A program made the translations under genes and the position numbers. A model generated the notes under the pieces. The model saw nothing but the letters and a program-made list of their open reading frames with translations, was not told the DNA's origin and ran no database searches. A stretch of 64,000 nt of DNA from Schistocerca nitens (lineage: Eukaryota; Arthropoda; Insecta; Orthoptera; Acrididae), in contig NC_064621.1 of assembly GCF_023898315.1 (NCBI RefSeq), positions 124,161,521 through 124,225,520 of the forward strand, given 5' to 3'. This document shows positions 33,523 through 43,899 of this stretch, one piece after another (the first letter of the stretch is position 1; each line of letters begins with the position of its first letter).

Positions 33523-35131
33523 TTATAACAGCAGGTGATGCAGACTGCCATATACAGCATTATTCCACGTGATTCTACGAAATGTCAAAATATGCCATAC
33601 AGCGTTATTCGTGCGCACGCTTCAATTGTTCTTCAGATCCTTGAAAGTATAGATTACATTCCCTTGATCAATGAAAGCTCTGTCTTGAAAACAATGTATG
33701 TATTCAAAGTTCTACCTTGTGAGCAGCATGACTTGTCCATAGCTCAGAACTCCACAGCTCTGAGTACAGATCATGTGAGCACAGCCATTCACAAGGCAAA
33801 TGTGACATCTGATCCGAGGCAGTGTCCAAACAGTGATGGCACATCAGTCACTGGCTGGTGAAGATGGGACTGTCTCTAGCCAGCTCCACACAGGGAGAAA
33901 TACTCGAAAGTAGGTTACAATTTTCCTGTTGGCTATCGAAGTTGCAGTGAATGCAGCAAGAGAAATATGTCTACAGCAAGCAAGCCCCATTGCTATTCTT
34001 TATGCCCTGTGGCTGTTTTCCAGGAATTTCTCTGGAAGCTGGGCTGGTCACTGTGGAGCCCAGCTGAACACAAGAGTCAAGCAAATAATAATCCACTAAG
34101 TATAAATGCATTACCAGTTGGCGGCATCACAAGAAAAGATGAGAGGCATGTCAGATATCAGTTGTTGCCACCACATCATTGCCGCTTAAATGAGTGGGGC
34201 CTCCATGGTCTGCTCTTATCTTTATCAAGAACTTTTCTTCATATTATAATTTTCAGGTATGGATTGGCACCTTCTGTAGGCTTTCCCATATGCAGAAGAA
34301 CGGAGTTCTACAGCATTTTGGTTTGAGTATCCCTCCCTTGTCAGTGGCCATCAATGGTCTGATGGTGGCTGTGGGGCTTACGGTGTTCCCCTCTTTGTAT
34401 ACTGATGATTTTTGCATTTATTTTTGTTCGTCCACAATAGGCATTGCTGGAATCAGACTGCAGGGAGCAATACATCAAGCACTGTCTTGGACTCTCACTC
34501 ATGGTTTCCAGTTTTCAGCTGCCGACCTGGAATACGCAGTCCTGTCACCACCACACACTCAATTCTCTTTTGGATCTGTACCTTGGTAGCCATTCTCTTT
34601 GTGGTGGACCTTCACTTTTGAGACTGATCTTTGATGCCCTATTGACATGGCTCCACCATCTTCATCAGCTTAAGGTGAAATGTTGGTTGCACCTCAATGC
34701 TCTTTGATGTCTCAGCAATTCCAACTGGGGTGCATACTGCTCAACTCTGAAATGGCTCTACAAAGCACTGGTCCAGTCCAGTCCTGTCTACATTATGGGA
34801 ACTTTGCAGACAGTTCAGCATCACCTTCAACATTATGCATGCTGAACCTGATACACAATTGTGAGGTATGACTGGAAACTGGTGCCTTTCAGACTAGCAC
34901 CATTGTGAGCCCCTAGTGGAGGCTGGGGTTCTACCGTTGTGGGTTCCATGCCAACAACAGTTGACTGCTTATATGTTACACACTTGCCACTACCTGGAGC
35001 ACATGAACAACAGTCTCAGCTTTCCAGATACAGAAATCCACCTCCCACCACAGTGACCGAGGTATGGGATTATGATTGCCATCTGCATCCCCTTTTTTCT
35101 GAACTCTAGTTTTCCCCACTGCCACCTCATC

Positions 35132-35297
35132 ATAAAGGAGACCAAAAATTTGTGGAGACCCTACATGTAGGCCTCTAGCAAGGACTCCATCATTTGCCGG
35201 CTCTGCATAGACCATACGTGGCTGACTCATGGTCATCTCCTCTGACATGAAGATCTGCCCCACTATTGTTATGGTGTCCGGTTGATGGTGGTTTGCA
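35132..35297 (+). repeat. 166-bp direct duplication inside I-A, displaced copy
   Basis: It matches 35939-36104 at 164 of 166 positions. The second copy is at its expected place (C-terminal IKETKNLWRPY...CRLCIDHTWLTHGHLL region). This first copy lies out of order between RT and RNase H. Confidence 0.9.
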
Positions 35298-35938
35298 ACC
35301 ACTCATGTACACCTCTGTGATGACCTCTGTGGTGCATCCCCTGTCCACAGCTCTGTCTTGACCTGTCACAGGGTCCAAAAAACTCAGCTCATCCTGAGGC
35401 CCTCCACCACCAATTCTTCTCCATTATCGGCACATATTGGGGTTCAAAAGTAGCCTGTACCGATGATTCAGTGGTTGCCAATCACAATGGCTTTGCCTAC
35501 ATTCATTCAGAATGTAATGAACTCTGCTCCTTGCTGAATGGCTGCAGTGTTTTTACTACAGATTTGGTAGCCATATCTCATCCTCTTGAACATATATGTT
35601 CCTGCAGTGGTGAGTCCTTCCACATCTGTAGAGACTCTTCAAGCAGTTTACATGCTCTTGACCACTGTTATCCGCACTATCACTTGGTCCTGACTATACA
35701 AGATTCACTTTTTGCCCTCGAACAATTTGGATAATTGTTGGTCTTTGTCTGGACCCAGGGTCATGTTGGAATACCAGGGAATGAACTTGCTGACAGGCTG
35801 GCCAAATTTGCTACTGCCAAGCTGCCTCTTGATATCAGTATTCCAGACTCAGACTTTCAATTGGTATTATGCCATCAAGTTCTAAGGATTTGGAGTACAG
35901 AGTGACATACTCTGATTTTGCCAAACAAACAATGGATG

Positions 35939-36104
35939 ATAAAGGAGACCAAAAATTTGTGGAGACCCTACATGTGGGCCTCTAGCAAGGACTCCATCAT
36001 TTGCCGGCTCTGCATAGACCATACGTGGCTGACTCATGGTCATCTCCTCTGACATGAAGATCTGCCCCACTATTGTTGTGGTGTCCGGTTGATGGTGGTT
36101 TGCA
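35939..36104 (+). repeat. 166-bp direct duplication inside I-A, in-place copy
   Basis: Encodes the Cys/His-rich C-terminus following RNase H, in the same relative position as in I-C (RLHIGHTWMTHGHLLRHEDP). Source of the displaced copy at 35132. Confidence 0.9.
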
Positions 36105-36700
36105 TTTTACTGGACTGTCCTTACGTACCCACCCTTTAATCTTCCTGACTCGCTACCTCTAGTGTTATTAGACAATGCCTCCAGCAGCTGACCTGGGGTT
36201 ATGCTTTATTCATGAAAGGGGGAAGGGGGGAGGGGTTACCATTCTCTCTAAGAGAGGGTACCTCAGCCTTGTCAGTCCATTGTGGGGTTGGCAGGACGCC
36301 ATGTTACCTTCTCTACCCTGAATGAGCAGTGGCTGTCTGTGCTTGGTGGTGTGCCCCAGTCAATACCACACCCACTCTTTTGCTCTTCTACCATCTTCTC
36401 ATGTGCTCTGTCTGACATGGTGTTCTTCCTCTGTTTTCCTATGCATGTCTCACCCTGTGAGTGTCACTAGTCTTTTCTGGGTATTTTTATAGGGGTGCTT
36501 TGAGTATGGGGTGGTGTGGTGGGTATGTCCCTCACAATTTGTGCCTTTGGAGTCCTCTGGATGCTCCCTGGAAGGGTTTCGTGCACTAGGTCCTTCTTTG
36601 GTGTGTAGTTTTGTTGACTTGTCTGTTCTGAGTAGGAGAGACTGGTGACCTCATAGTTTGGTCCCTTTAATCATTAAACCAACCAACCAACTGTTCAACC

Positions 36701-38530
36701 ATTTCTTTGAATTCGAGCCTCATCTGGTCTGCACTTTCATAGTTATTTCAAAAGAAATGTTTGGAGTCTCATAGGGAGACATGGCATTTTTAAAAATTTT
36801 TTTATATTTTGCTTTTACTTCTGGTATATTGGGGTGTTTTGCTGGTCAGTCTTGCTATGACCACCTTGTGGTTACTAATCCCTGTATCCATCATGATGCT
36901 CCTTATTTGCTCAGGATTATTTGTTGCTAAGAGGTCAAGTGTGTTTTCACAACTGTTTACACTTCGAGTGGCCTACTGAACAAACTGCTCAAAACATTTT
37001 TGTGAGAAAGTATTTAGTACAATTTCTGATGACATTTTATTTCTACTACCAGCTTTGAACATGTATTTTTGGCAACGTATCAATGGTAGACTGAAGTTAC
37101 TACCAACTGTAATTATATGAGTGTGTACCTATTTGAAATGAGACTCAAGTTTTCTTTGAGCTGTTCAGCAACTGATTGTTTGGTTGGCTGATTTGGAGGA
37201 GGAGACCAGTGAGGTCATCAGTCCAATTCAGCAACTGAATCATCTGAGCCAGAAGGAAAGGTGAGGGGGGAGGGGGGGTGGGGAGAAGAAACCAGTTATT
37301 AATTTATTCCAGCTGTCAAGTATAACCTCGACCAATTCTAACTCAAAGGGACTGTCAACTTCAGTTTTACTACAACATAAACTACTACTAACAGCAACAA
37401 ACACACTGCCACTAACTCTGTTCAATCTATTCTTTCTGAAAACCATTAGGTCCTTTGTGAAAATTTTGGCTTTACTTATCTCTGGCTTTAGCCAGCTATC
37501 AGTGTCTATAACGATTTGAGCTTCAGTGCTTTCTATTAAGAGTTGGAGTTCTGGATCTTCCCCAGTACAACAATGACAGCTTACAACTACATTAATGAGT
37601 GTTTCCCTCTTCCAGTGTCTGTCCTTTATCCTTTGAAACTGAAGCCCTTTCTCCAATTTCAGAGACTCTCTAATGTAAAAATTGCCCAGTCCATTCCACA
37701 CAGCCCTTCCTACCCATGTACCAGCCTCCTGTGTGTAGTGGACACCTGACTGATTAAGCAGAACCTAAAGCGACACCACCCTGTGGTGCAAGTTGAGATA
37801 TCTGAAATGTATGTGGTTACAGAACTGATTGAGTCTTTGATTCAGACCCTCCACTCAGCTCTGTACCAAAGATCCACAATCAGTCCTGTTGATGATGCTA
37901 CAAATGGTGACCTTTCTCTTCATCTTGCAAGCAAGACTGGCAGTCATTAACACTTCATCTAGCCACTTGAATCCAAAGAGAGCCTCCTCTGATCCAAAAC
38001 AACTCACACTGTTAATAGTGGCATAAGCCACCACTTGCAGTTGGCTGCATGTGTGCTCTTCATGGCATTCAGAAACTTTTGTTCCATATCTGGAATGACT
38101 CTTCTCAGTATGCATGTTGAATGCACACTGGAATTCTTCCTCTTCTTGAAACCAACATCACTAAAAGACTCCATTACCTGCCTGACATTTGAGCTCCCAA
38201 CTTTGAGTAAATGCCCAGATCTTGTGGGTTGAGAGGCTTACTCCAGAAGAGGGTGAGTGACTACATCCAGCTCACAATTTTTTTCAGTCACATATATTGC
38301 CTGAAACCTGCTCATCACACAAACTGGGAAGGCTGTTATATCAGCTCCCTGGAAAGTCTTTTGCTGCCTGGCACACCTTGAAACAATGTCCCACTCAACC
38401 ACAGGTGAAGGGTCATCCTCAATGCAGACATTAATGAGGGTGGTCACAGTAGTGGACTGATTTAGAGGACATGAAGAATTGCTGAACATGCTGTGTATCT
38501 CATGTCCAGCCCCTCACAGTGATGCCCATT
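36701..38530 (-). mobile_element. LINE-C host element, block 3 (endonuclease and upstream region)
   Basis: It resumes LINE-C at atttctttgaattcgagcc. Minus-strand translation of 37700-37300 gives LQLLIESTEAQIVIDTDSWL, KPEISKAKIFTKDLMVFRKN and SGSVFVAVSSSLCC, the N-terminal half of a LINE endonuclease. The region up to about 38530 continues into the ORF1/5' part as I remember the family. Stops present. Together with 11002-11864 and 17057-18659 this makes one element of about 3.8 kb spread over 27 kb. Confidence 0.8.
37176..37226 (-). mobile_element. 51-bp 5'-truncated LINE/SINE tail with 12-bp TSD
   Basis: The complement reads ttggactgatgacctcactg...ccaaccaaac, the 3' end shared by the I-clade LINEs and their SINE. 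It is flanked by identical ttcagcaactga at 37164-37175 and 37227-37238 within LINE-C block 3. Confidence 0.85.
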
Positions 38531-39061
38531 GGCAACATCCTCAAGCTATGTGACCAAAATCAGCACTGCTGGAGTTGAGTGATGGGTTACTGAATCAGCT
38601 TGTATCTGAACACAACAATCACAGTCAGTATTCTTACTACAGATAGCAGACAGTAATTAAAATGCAGAACTGTGGTTGCAAGTATATACAAATATGCAAG
38701 AAATTTAATATGGTAGACTAAAATGCACACAGGAAGTAAAAATATAAGACACTTCTGTTTATTAGAAGCTCATTAACATTCACAAACAAAACTTTCAAGT
38801 ACTACACCCCCATCCTGATGAAGATGCAGTGGAATATTGTGCTGATGGTGGAACACAAATGAAATTAGATGACAAAGCTTCTTTCCTTGGTGTAATATTA
38901 GACAAGTATGTTTCTTGAGAACATCACATTGATATTGTGTGGATGCCAAAATCAGTAATATCTCTGAACTGAGACTGAGGTGGATGGGTGGCATTTCTAT
39001 GTGAACCAGAGCCAAGGTAGTTCAGTTTAGACCTGTGAATGGGTTGGTGTGCTCTATAACA
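38531..39061. other. unassigned DNA with a short RT fragment
   Basis: On the plus strand 38868-38945 encodes DDKASFLGVILDKYVS.EHHID, resembling the LINE thumb motif (KFLGVxID...W..HI). The rest is not recognised. Confidence 0.4.
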
Positions 39062-39187
39062 TGTGTGGCAGTGTTGCCTACAACAAATAATTGGATAGCC
39101 ATCCGGTATAATGAGTTAATGAAAAAATATTTATTCCCAAAAACTCACAATGAGAAGAAACTAAAAAAACAACAGAGAAGTAACCCA
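39062..39187 (-). repeat. partial LTR of Gypsy G1, inverted
   Basis: 39062-39187 is the reverse complement of the 3' part of the LTR at 43344-43619 (ggtataatgagttaatg, aaactcacaatgagaagaaac). The outer end tgtgtggcagtg shows that the LTR has 12-bp inverted termini (TGTGTGGCAGTG...CACTGCCACACA). Confidence 0.85.
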
Positions 39188-39203
39188 CATCAATCTTGCA
39201 CAC

Positions 39204-40031
39204 TTAACATCTGTACATGTTAATCACCGAGTTATTCACTGCCTTCAAACGTGGCTGTATGTCTTTTTCGTTGTGTGGCGCATGGCTGACAGGAAGTGAA
39301 CTAATGTCTGACCCGGTATCCACCAAAACCCTTGTACCCGTAAGTACGTCTGATACGTACAATCTTTTCGAAGCAGGAGGTATATGCATTGACAGTTGCT
39401 GTCGCTGACATGAAAACACTGCACTGTTTCTGTACATACCTTGGTTGTCTGAGTAGGCGCACGGTGGTGTACATCTTGTAGCATCTCTCCCAAAACGTTT
39501 ATGGTACCAACACACCTTACGCTCGTCCTCTTGTTGACTTCATGTTTCACGCCTAGCCTGGTCTCTCCTGCACTTAAAGATAACTTGTGGTCAGTGTAGC
39601 ATGCGTAGCTGCACTCGCAAATCCTCTATTGCAGTTTTTAAATCTCTAATTTCGTTTGAATTTTTTGTTGTTTGTCACATTGCGACCGCGGCACATTTTA
39701 CTGTTATATCGTCAGTTTGGACTTGCTGGTAATGGTAGTTACCATACATGGCATCTCTCGATGTCTTTGCGACTGTTGCAGTAGGCTCACGCATCTCGTA
39801 GATTCTGTCTGCAGCAAGCAGCAGTTTGTCAACTGATCATTCGTCGTATATAGCTAGTGTAGTTATTACTTGCATTGGTAGCTGTTGTTGCCATACATAG
39901 AGTAACAGTCTATCAGAGACTGTCGAACTATCTACCAGGCTGCGTAAATGACGCCAGTAATCTGACGGGGTCCTATCTCCCCGTTTCTCTTGGTACAGTA
40001 CTTGTTTGACTCTGATGTCGACTGACTTCAC
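39204..40031 (-). pseudogene. G1 gag C-terminus and protease
   Basis: Minus-strand frames encode a gag segment GDRTPSDYWRHLRSLVDSS (39980-39920), a zinc-knuckle-like CWYHKRFGRDATRCTPPC (39510-39455) and the protease active site RVLVDTGSDISSLPVS (39345-39295). This order fits Ty3/Gypsy gag-pro. The protease Asp-Thr-Gly is intact. The block is joined directly to a partial LTR at its 3' side and to an RT/RNase H block on its 5' side, so it is out of normal order. Confidence 0.8.
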
Positions 40032-40046
40032 ACACTGAGAAATTAA

Positions 40047-40630
40047 TTATTCTTTCAGTCTACAATATGCTCCTTCTGTACGCTGGTGCAGCACCACCCC
40101 TATTGCTGACTGGCTCCCGTCTACCACAATAGCTAGCTGTGTGTAGTGAACTGGGTGAGCGAGCAACATTGCTTTGCCAAGGCTTGCTTGAAGATCATTA
40201 AATGCTTTGTCCATTTCTTGTGTCCACTTAATTATTCGTTGACCTTTTGTGTTGCATCCCTTGAGTGCATCAGTGAGTGGTGCTTGCACCGTAGCCGTTG
40301 CTGGCAGGTGTCGTCTATAAAAATTTATTACTCCCATGTATCGTCGTAGTTCTTGGTAGTTTGTCGGTTTCAGAAGGGCCTGTATCACCGCGATCTTCTC
40401 TGGCAGAGGCAATATACCTTCTGATGACACAGTATGGCCAAGGAAAGTGACTTGGTTCTTGTGCATGACACATTTATTTTCGTTTAAAACGACTCTGTGG
40501 TCAGATAGATGCTTGCGATGTTGACACAGATGCTGTTCATGTGTTTGACTATCCGGAGAGAAAACCAAGATGTCATCAAGATAAGCAAAGCAAAATATTA
40601 ATCCCTTTATCACCTCATCAATAAAATGCT
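40047..40630 (-). pseudogene. G1 reverse transcriptase C-terminal half plus start of RNase H (inverted block)
   Basis: The minus strand encodes FCFAYLDDILVFSPDSQTHE (catalytic YLDD, about 40590-40530), FLGHTVSSEGILPLPEKI, LRRYMGVINFYRRHLPA and AIVVDGSQSAIGVVLHQRTEG (RNase H start, Asp in VVDGS). An uninterrupted frame of 188 residues remains. The 40340-40590 part is duplicated in inverted orientation at 40935-41165 with about 96% identity. Confidence 0.85.
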
Positions 40631-40930
40631 GCCAAGTTTATCATTGTCTATAATTTCTGAAATCCCACAAATACGTGAAAAATAGTCAGCCACTAAATTT
40701 TCTGCACCTCTTAAATGGCGTATATGTGTCGTGAACTGACTTATGAACTCATATAACGGAACTGTCTTGGTGAGCACTTATCACTGGAGTTTTTAAAAGC
40801 CGATGTTATGGGTTGGTGGTCTGTAAACACAGTCACTGGTCTAGCCTCTATTTGTGGGCGGAAGTATCGAATTGCTTCGTAGATCACAAACAATGTGTGT
40901 GGCTGAGAAGGCATGAATGGGGGCGCCCAT
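40631..40930 (-). pseudogene. G1 RNase H C-terminal half and connection region (inverted block)
   Basis: Minus-strand YEAIRYFRPQIEARPVTVFT, DHQPITSAFKNSSDKCSPRQ and FRY (40890-40740), then HIRHLRGAENLVADYFSRIC-like sequence (40735-40650), normal for Gypsy RNase H and the connector to integrase. In the normal gene it follows the RNase H start now found at 40047-40100, so the two blocks have been permuted. Confidence 0.8.
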
Positions 40931-40934
40931 AATT

Positions 40935-41165
40935 GCAACCGGATAGTCAAACACATGAACAGCATCTGTGTCAACTTCGCAAGCATCTGTCTGACTACAG
41001 AGTCATTTTAAACGAAAATAAATGCGTCATGCACAAGAACCAAGTCACTTTCCTTGGCCATACTGTGTCATCAGAAGGTATATTGCCTTTGCCAGAGAAG
41101 ATCGCGGTGATACAGGCCCTTCCGAAACTGACAAACTACCAAGAGCTACGACGATACATGGGAGT
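40935..41165 (+). pseudogene. G1 RT segment, plus-strand copy
   Basis: PDSQTHEQHLCQLRKHLSDY and FLGHTVSSEGILPLPEKI to LRRYMGV, a near-identical inverted copy of 40340-40590. It is spliced by deletion to the connector region at 41166, losing the RT C-terminus and RNase H. Confidence 0.9.
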
Positions 41166-41999
41166 TCATGACAGATATACGCAATTTAAGAGGTGCAGAA
41201 AATTTAGTGGCTGACTATTTTTCACGTATTTGCGGAATTTCAGAAATTATAGACTATGATAAACTTGCAGTGGAACAGACCAAGGATGCAGAGCTACGAC
41301 AGCTGTTAAATGACTCATCTACAGGTCTGAAGTTCCAGCAAATTCTGGTGCCTAACGCCAAGCAGAAGCTGTGGTGCGACTTATCTCAAGGCAGACCAAG
41401 ACCATTCATTTCAGAAATATTGCACAAGATGGCATTCGACAGTGTCCACATACTAGCGCACCAGGAGCCAACGCTACAATCAAGATGCTAACAGACCGCT
41501 ATGTGTGGCCTTCTATGAAAAGAGACGCACGCCTTTGGGTACGTTCCTGCATTCCTTGTCAACAAAGTAAAGTAGGACGACATGTGCGTGCTGATATTGG
41601 AGATTTTCAAGGTACCTCTGCTAGATTCGCACATGTTCACGTGGTGGTTGGAACTCTCCCACAGTCAGAGGGTTACAGATATTTGTTTACGGCCATAGAT
41701 AGGTGCACAAGATGGGCAGAAGCAACTCCAATAGTCGATATTTCAGCTGAAACTACTGCTAAGACGTTTCTGTGTACGTGGGTTGCCCGTTTTGGGTGCC
41801 CCCTTCGTGCCACAACTGACCAAGGACGTCAGTTCGAATCTACGTAGTTCCTCGAGCTATCCAAAATGTGCGGTTTCCAACGCCACCTCACGACTACCTG
41901 TAACCCTGCCAGTAATGGTATGGTCGAACGATGGCACAGAACACTCAAAGCAGCATTGATGTGTCATCAAGAGAGATGGGTGGAAGCGTTACCATTAGT
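41166..41999 (+). pseudogene. G1 connector and integrase N-terminal and core domains
   Basis: IRNLRGAENLVADYFSRICG (41177-41236) leads to the integrase. Visible features: [20 protein letters not shown] and CIPCQQSK (zinc H2C2 part, 41487-41575), core Asp in [15 protein letters not shown] (41688-41730), second Asp in [12 protein letters not shown] (41812-41847), then a TAG stop, and the third acid in NGMVERWHRTLKAA (41915-41955). Integrase inserts the cDNA into host DNA. The reading frame is broken after EALPL by the inserted SINE pair; deleting that insertion plus one 12-bp TSD restores PLVLLGLRTA. Confidence 0.88.
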
Positions 42000-42716
42000 A
42001 AATGATGACTAACTGACAACCTAAGCTGCCAACAGGTGTTGTTGATATACCTCGATGTGGACAGCAGAAAATGTGTGCCCAGACCGGGACTCGAACCCGG
42101 GATCTCCTGCTTACATGGCAGACGCTCTATCCATCTGAGCCACCGAGGACACAGATGAATAGCGGGACTTATCCCTTGCACGCTTCCTGTGAGACTCACA
42201 TTCCCAACTGTCCACAATTCTACATATGTATTGTACCTTATAGACATTTGCCCACCCACACATTACTTGCGCACACTTTGGCGATTCCCGTAAGGGTTTG
42301 GGCAACCTGTGCGCATTTGCACAGACGAAGGTCAATGGCTGGGTAGCCTTTAACTATAAGTGCGAGTAATGAGTGGGTGGGCAAATGTCTATAAGGTACA
42401 ATACATATGTAGAATTGTGGACAGTTGGGAATGTGAGTCTCACGGGAAGCGTGCAAGGGATAAGTCCCTGCAGTCACGCTATTCATCTGTCCCCTCAGTG
42501 GCTCAGATGGATAGAGCGTCTGCCATGTAAGCAGGAGATCCCAGGTTCGGGTTCCGGTCGGGGCACACATTTTCTGCTGTCCACATGGAGGTATATCAAC
42601 AACACCTGTCAGCAGCTTAGGTTGTCAGTTAGTCATCATTTATTCCGGGGAAAAAGCTGCACGGTCATCAACAGTAACTGTTCTTTCGAGAACAAGTTAC
42701 TGTCTTCGTATATATA
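42000..42716. mobile_element. inverted pair of tRNA-derived SINE-like units with one 12-bp TSD
   Basis: Unit 1 (42000-42358, minus) and unit 2 (42359-42716, plus) belong to the family seen at 10163-10940. Each carries the tRNA-like head (gggatctcctgcttacatgg or its complement). The whole 717 bp is bounded by identical gttaccattagt at 41988-41999 and 42717-42728, so it entered as a single unit. Unit 2 lacks about 100 bp at the centre and retains the family 5' tail (aacagtaactgttctttcgag). Confidence 0.9.
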
Positions 42717-42728
42717 GTTACCATTAGT

Positions 42729-43343
42729 GTTGTTAGGCCTGCGGACAGCTCACAAACCCGATATTGGTGCATCAGTTGCCGAGATGGTTTACGGCGAGTC
42801 GCTATGGATTCCTGCAGATTATTTATTCCCAACCTCACTACCTGGATCAGAGGGCTTCACACACTGGGTGCAGCAGCTAAAACGTCACTGCAGAAATATA
42901 CGTTGCCTGCCACCTTCTCGTCATGGCAACCGTAAGGTGTTTGTACACAAAGTCTTGTACAATTGCTCTCACGTAATGTTGCAAACAGACTCAGTCAAAT
43001 TTCCTTTACATCCACCATATACGGGCCCATTTCAGGTGCTGAGTAGAAATAAGCATACTGTGGACATAATGTATATGGTGTTCTGACAAACGTATCGATT
43101 GAACGTGTCAAGCCAGCGTGGGTTTTACCCTCTCCAACCTCTGACACCATGCCTGTGCATCAACACATGATAGATGCAGAGCATACTGAAACACCGCTCA
43201 GTACATCGTCCGAGACAGGTGAATCATCACCACAAACGACGATGTCACCGCCCCCAAGACACCCGACACACACCAGAGCTGGACGTCGAATAAAATTCAA
43301 GTATCAAGATATCCCTGGGGCTCCGCACTTTAAGGGGGGGGGC
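42729..43343 (+). pseudogene. G1 integrase C-terminal part and 3' end of pol
   Basis: GLRTAHKPDIGASVAEMVYG (42735-42797) and WIPADYLFPTSLPGSEGFTH, then HGNRKVFVHKVLYNCSHVML and HPPYTGPFQVLSRNKHTVDI (43007-43067), the Gypsy integrase C-terminal (chromodomain-less) block. It ends in a Pro/Thr-rich tail (43150-43300) followed by a G-rich PPT (43332-43342). Confidence 0.85.
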
Positions 43344-43619
43344 TGTGTGGCAGTGATATTTTTCATTTCTGGTGCAAAGTGATATCAAAAGTGCGCGAGA
43401 GTTTTTTTTTGGTCATGTGTTGTTTTTTATCTTTGCCGTAAGACTATAGAATCTCCTAGTTTTTGTTACTTCTCTGTTTGTTTCTTTTTCTTTTCTTTTT
43501 TTTTTTTTTTTTTTTTTAAGTTTCTTCTCATTGTGAGTTTTCACGAATAAATATTTTTTCATTAACTCATTATACCGGATGGCTATGCAATTATTTATTG
43601 TAGGCAAGTCACCTACACA
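43344..43619 (+). repeat. G1 3' LTR
   Basis: 276 bp from tgtgtggcagtg to cctacaca, directly after the PPT. It contains a long T run (43497-43519) and aataaatatt (about 43547-43556), a possible polyadenylation signal. Confidence 0.85.
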
Positions 43620-43899
43620 TGCTATACAAATACTACTGGTATGTTCTCTGCAACCAGTAGGCAAATCCACCACATTTGTGACCTGTGACAAAAATGTAAT
43701 GCAGATGATTCATTCCATACCATGATAATACACAGTAACATTACATCCATCTTGAATCAGTTACACCACATCACCAGCCCCTTGAGATTGTGCCTCATGG
43801 ATTAACATGAATGACATGCATCATTAGCGTTGCTAGTGTAATGACTCTCAACCAGTGCTCAAATACTAATTAAATACAACTATGAGTGTTGCTTCTCAA
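43620..43899. other. unassigned spacer
   Basis: No gene or repeat recognised between the G1 LTR and the G2 gag region. Confidence 0.4.

Larger units (their letters stand above)
30960..33622 (-). mobile_element. DNA transposon with about 38-bp TIRs and intron-containing transposase
   Basis: Imperfect inverted ends (30960-30998 vs 33584-33622: aagcacgtgcacaaataatg against aagcgtgcgcacgaataacg, continuing tgtatggcacattttg) differ only by transitions. Direct caattg flanks (30954-30959, 33623-33628) are the likely TSD, though the hexamer is palindromic. Copies of a ccatacagcattattc-like motif recur inside both ends. A multi-block transposase is encoded on the minus strand. I think of Sola-like or DUF7869-type DDE transposases but cannot confirm the superfamily. 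Confidence 0.75.
20112..34153 (-). mobile_element. G3: Ty3/Gypsy LTR retrotransposon, minus strand, with nested insertions
   Basis: Two LTRs (20112-20800 and 30773-34153) with minus-strand gag, protease, RT, RNase H and integrase between them. On the element strand the LTR begins TGACAT and ends ACTTCA. A purine-rich PPT (aaaggaagggaagaaa, 20801-20817) abuts the 3' LTR and a PBS-like ttggcgac (about 30764-30771) abuts the 5' LTR. It carries I-B, a SINE and a DNA transposon. It sits inside I-A. No clean TSD remains. Confidence 0.85.
30773..34153 (-). repeat. G3 5' LTR, split by a DNA transposon
   Basis: LTR sequence at 30773-30959 continues at 33623-34153 after a 2.66-kb insertion. Excluding it, the LTR is about 712 bp and aligns with 20112-20800 end to end. 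Confidence 0.85.
34154..36700 (+). mobile_element. I-A: I-clade LINE, right part (RT C-terminal half, RNase H, 3' end)
   Basis: It continues the RT from KAYD at 20108: NEWGLHG (34188-34210), INGLMVAVGLTVFPSLYTDDFCIYF (34353-34425), GAIHQALSWTLTHGFQFSAA (34467-34525), then RNase H with FTTDLVAIS (35550), ICRDSSSSLHALD (35627) and FVWTQGHVGIPGNELADRLA (35745-35803). It ends in gtccctttaatcattaaacc plus an accaacca tail (36676-36691). TSD-like acyatttct at 18651-18659 and 36698-36706. Frame broken many times. Confidence 0.85.
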
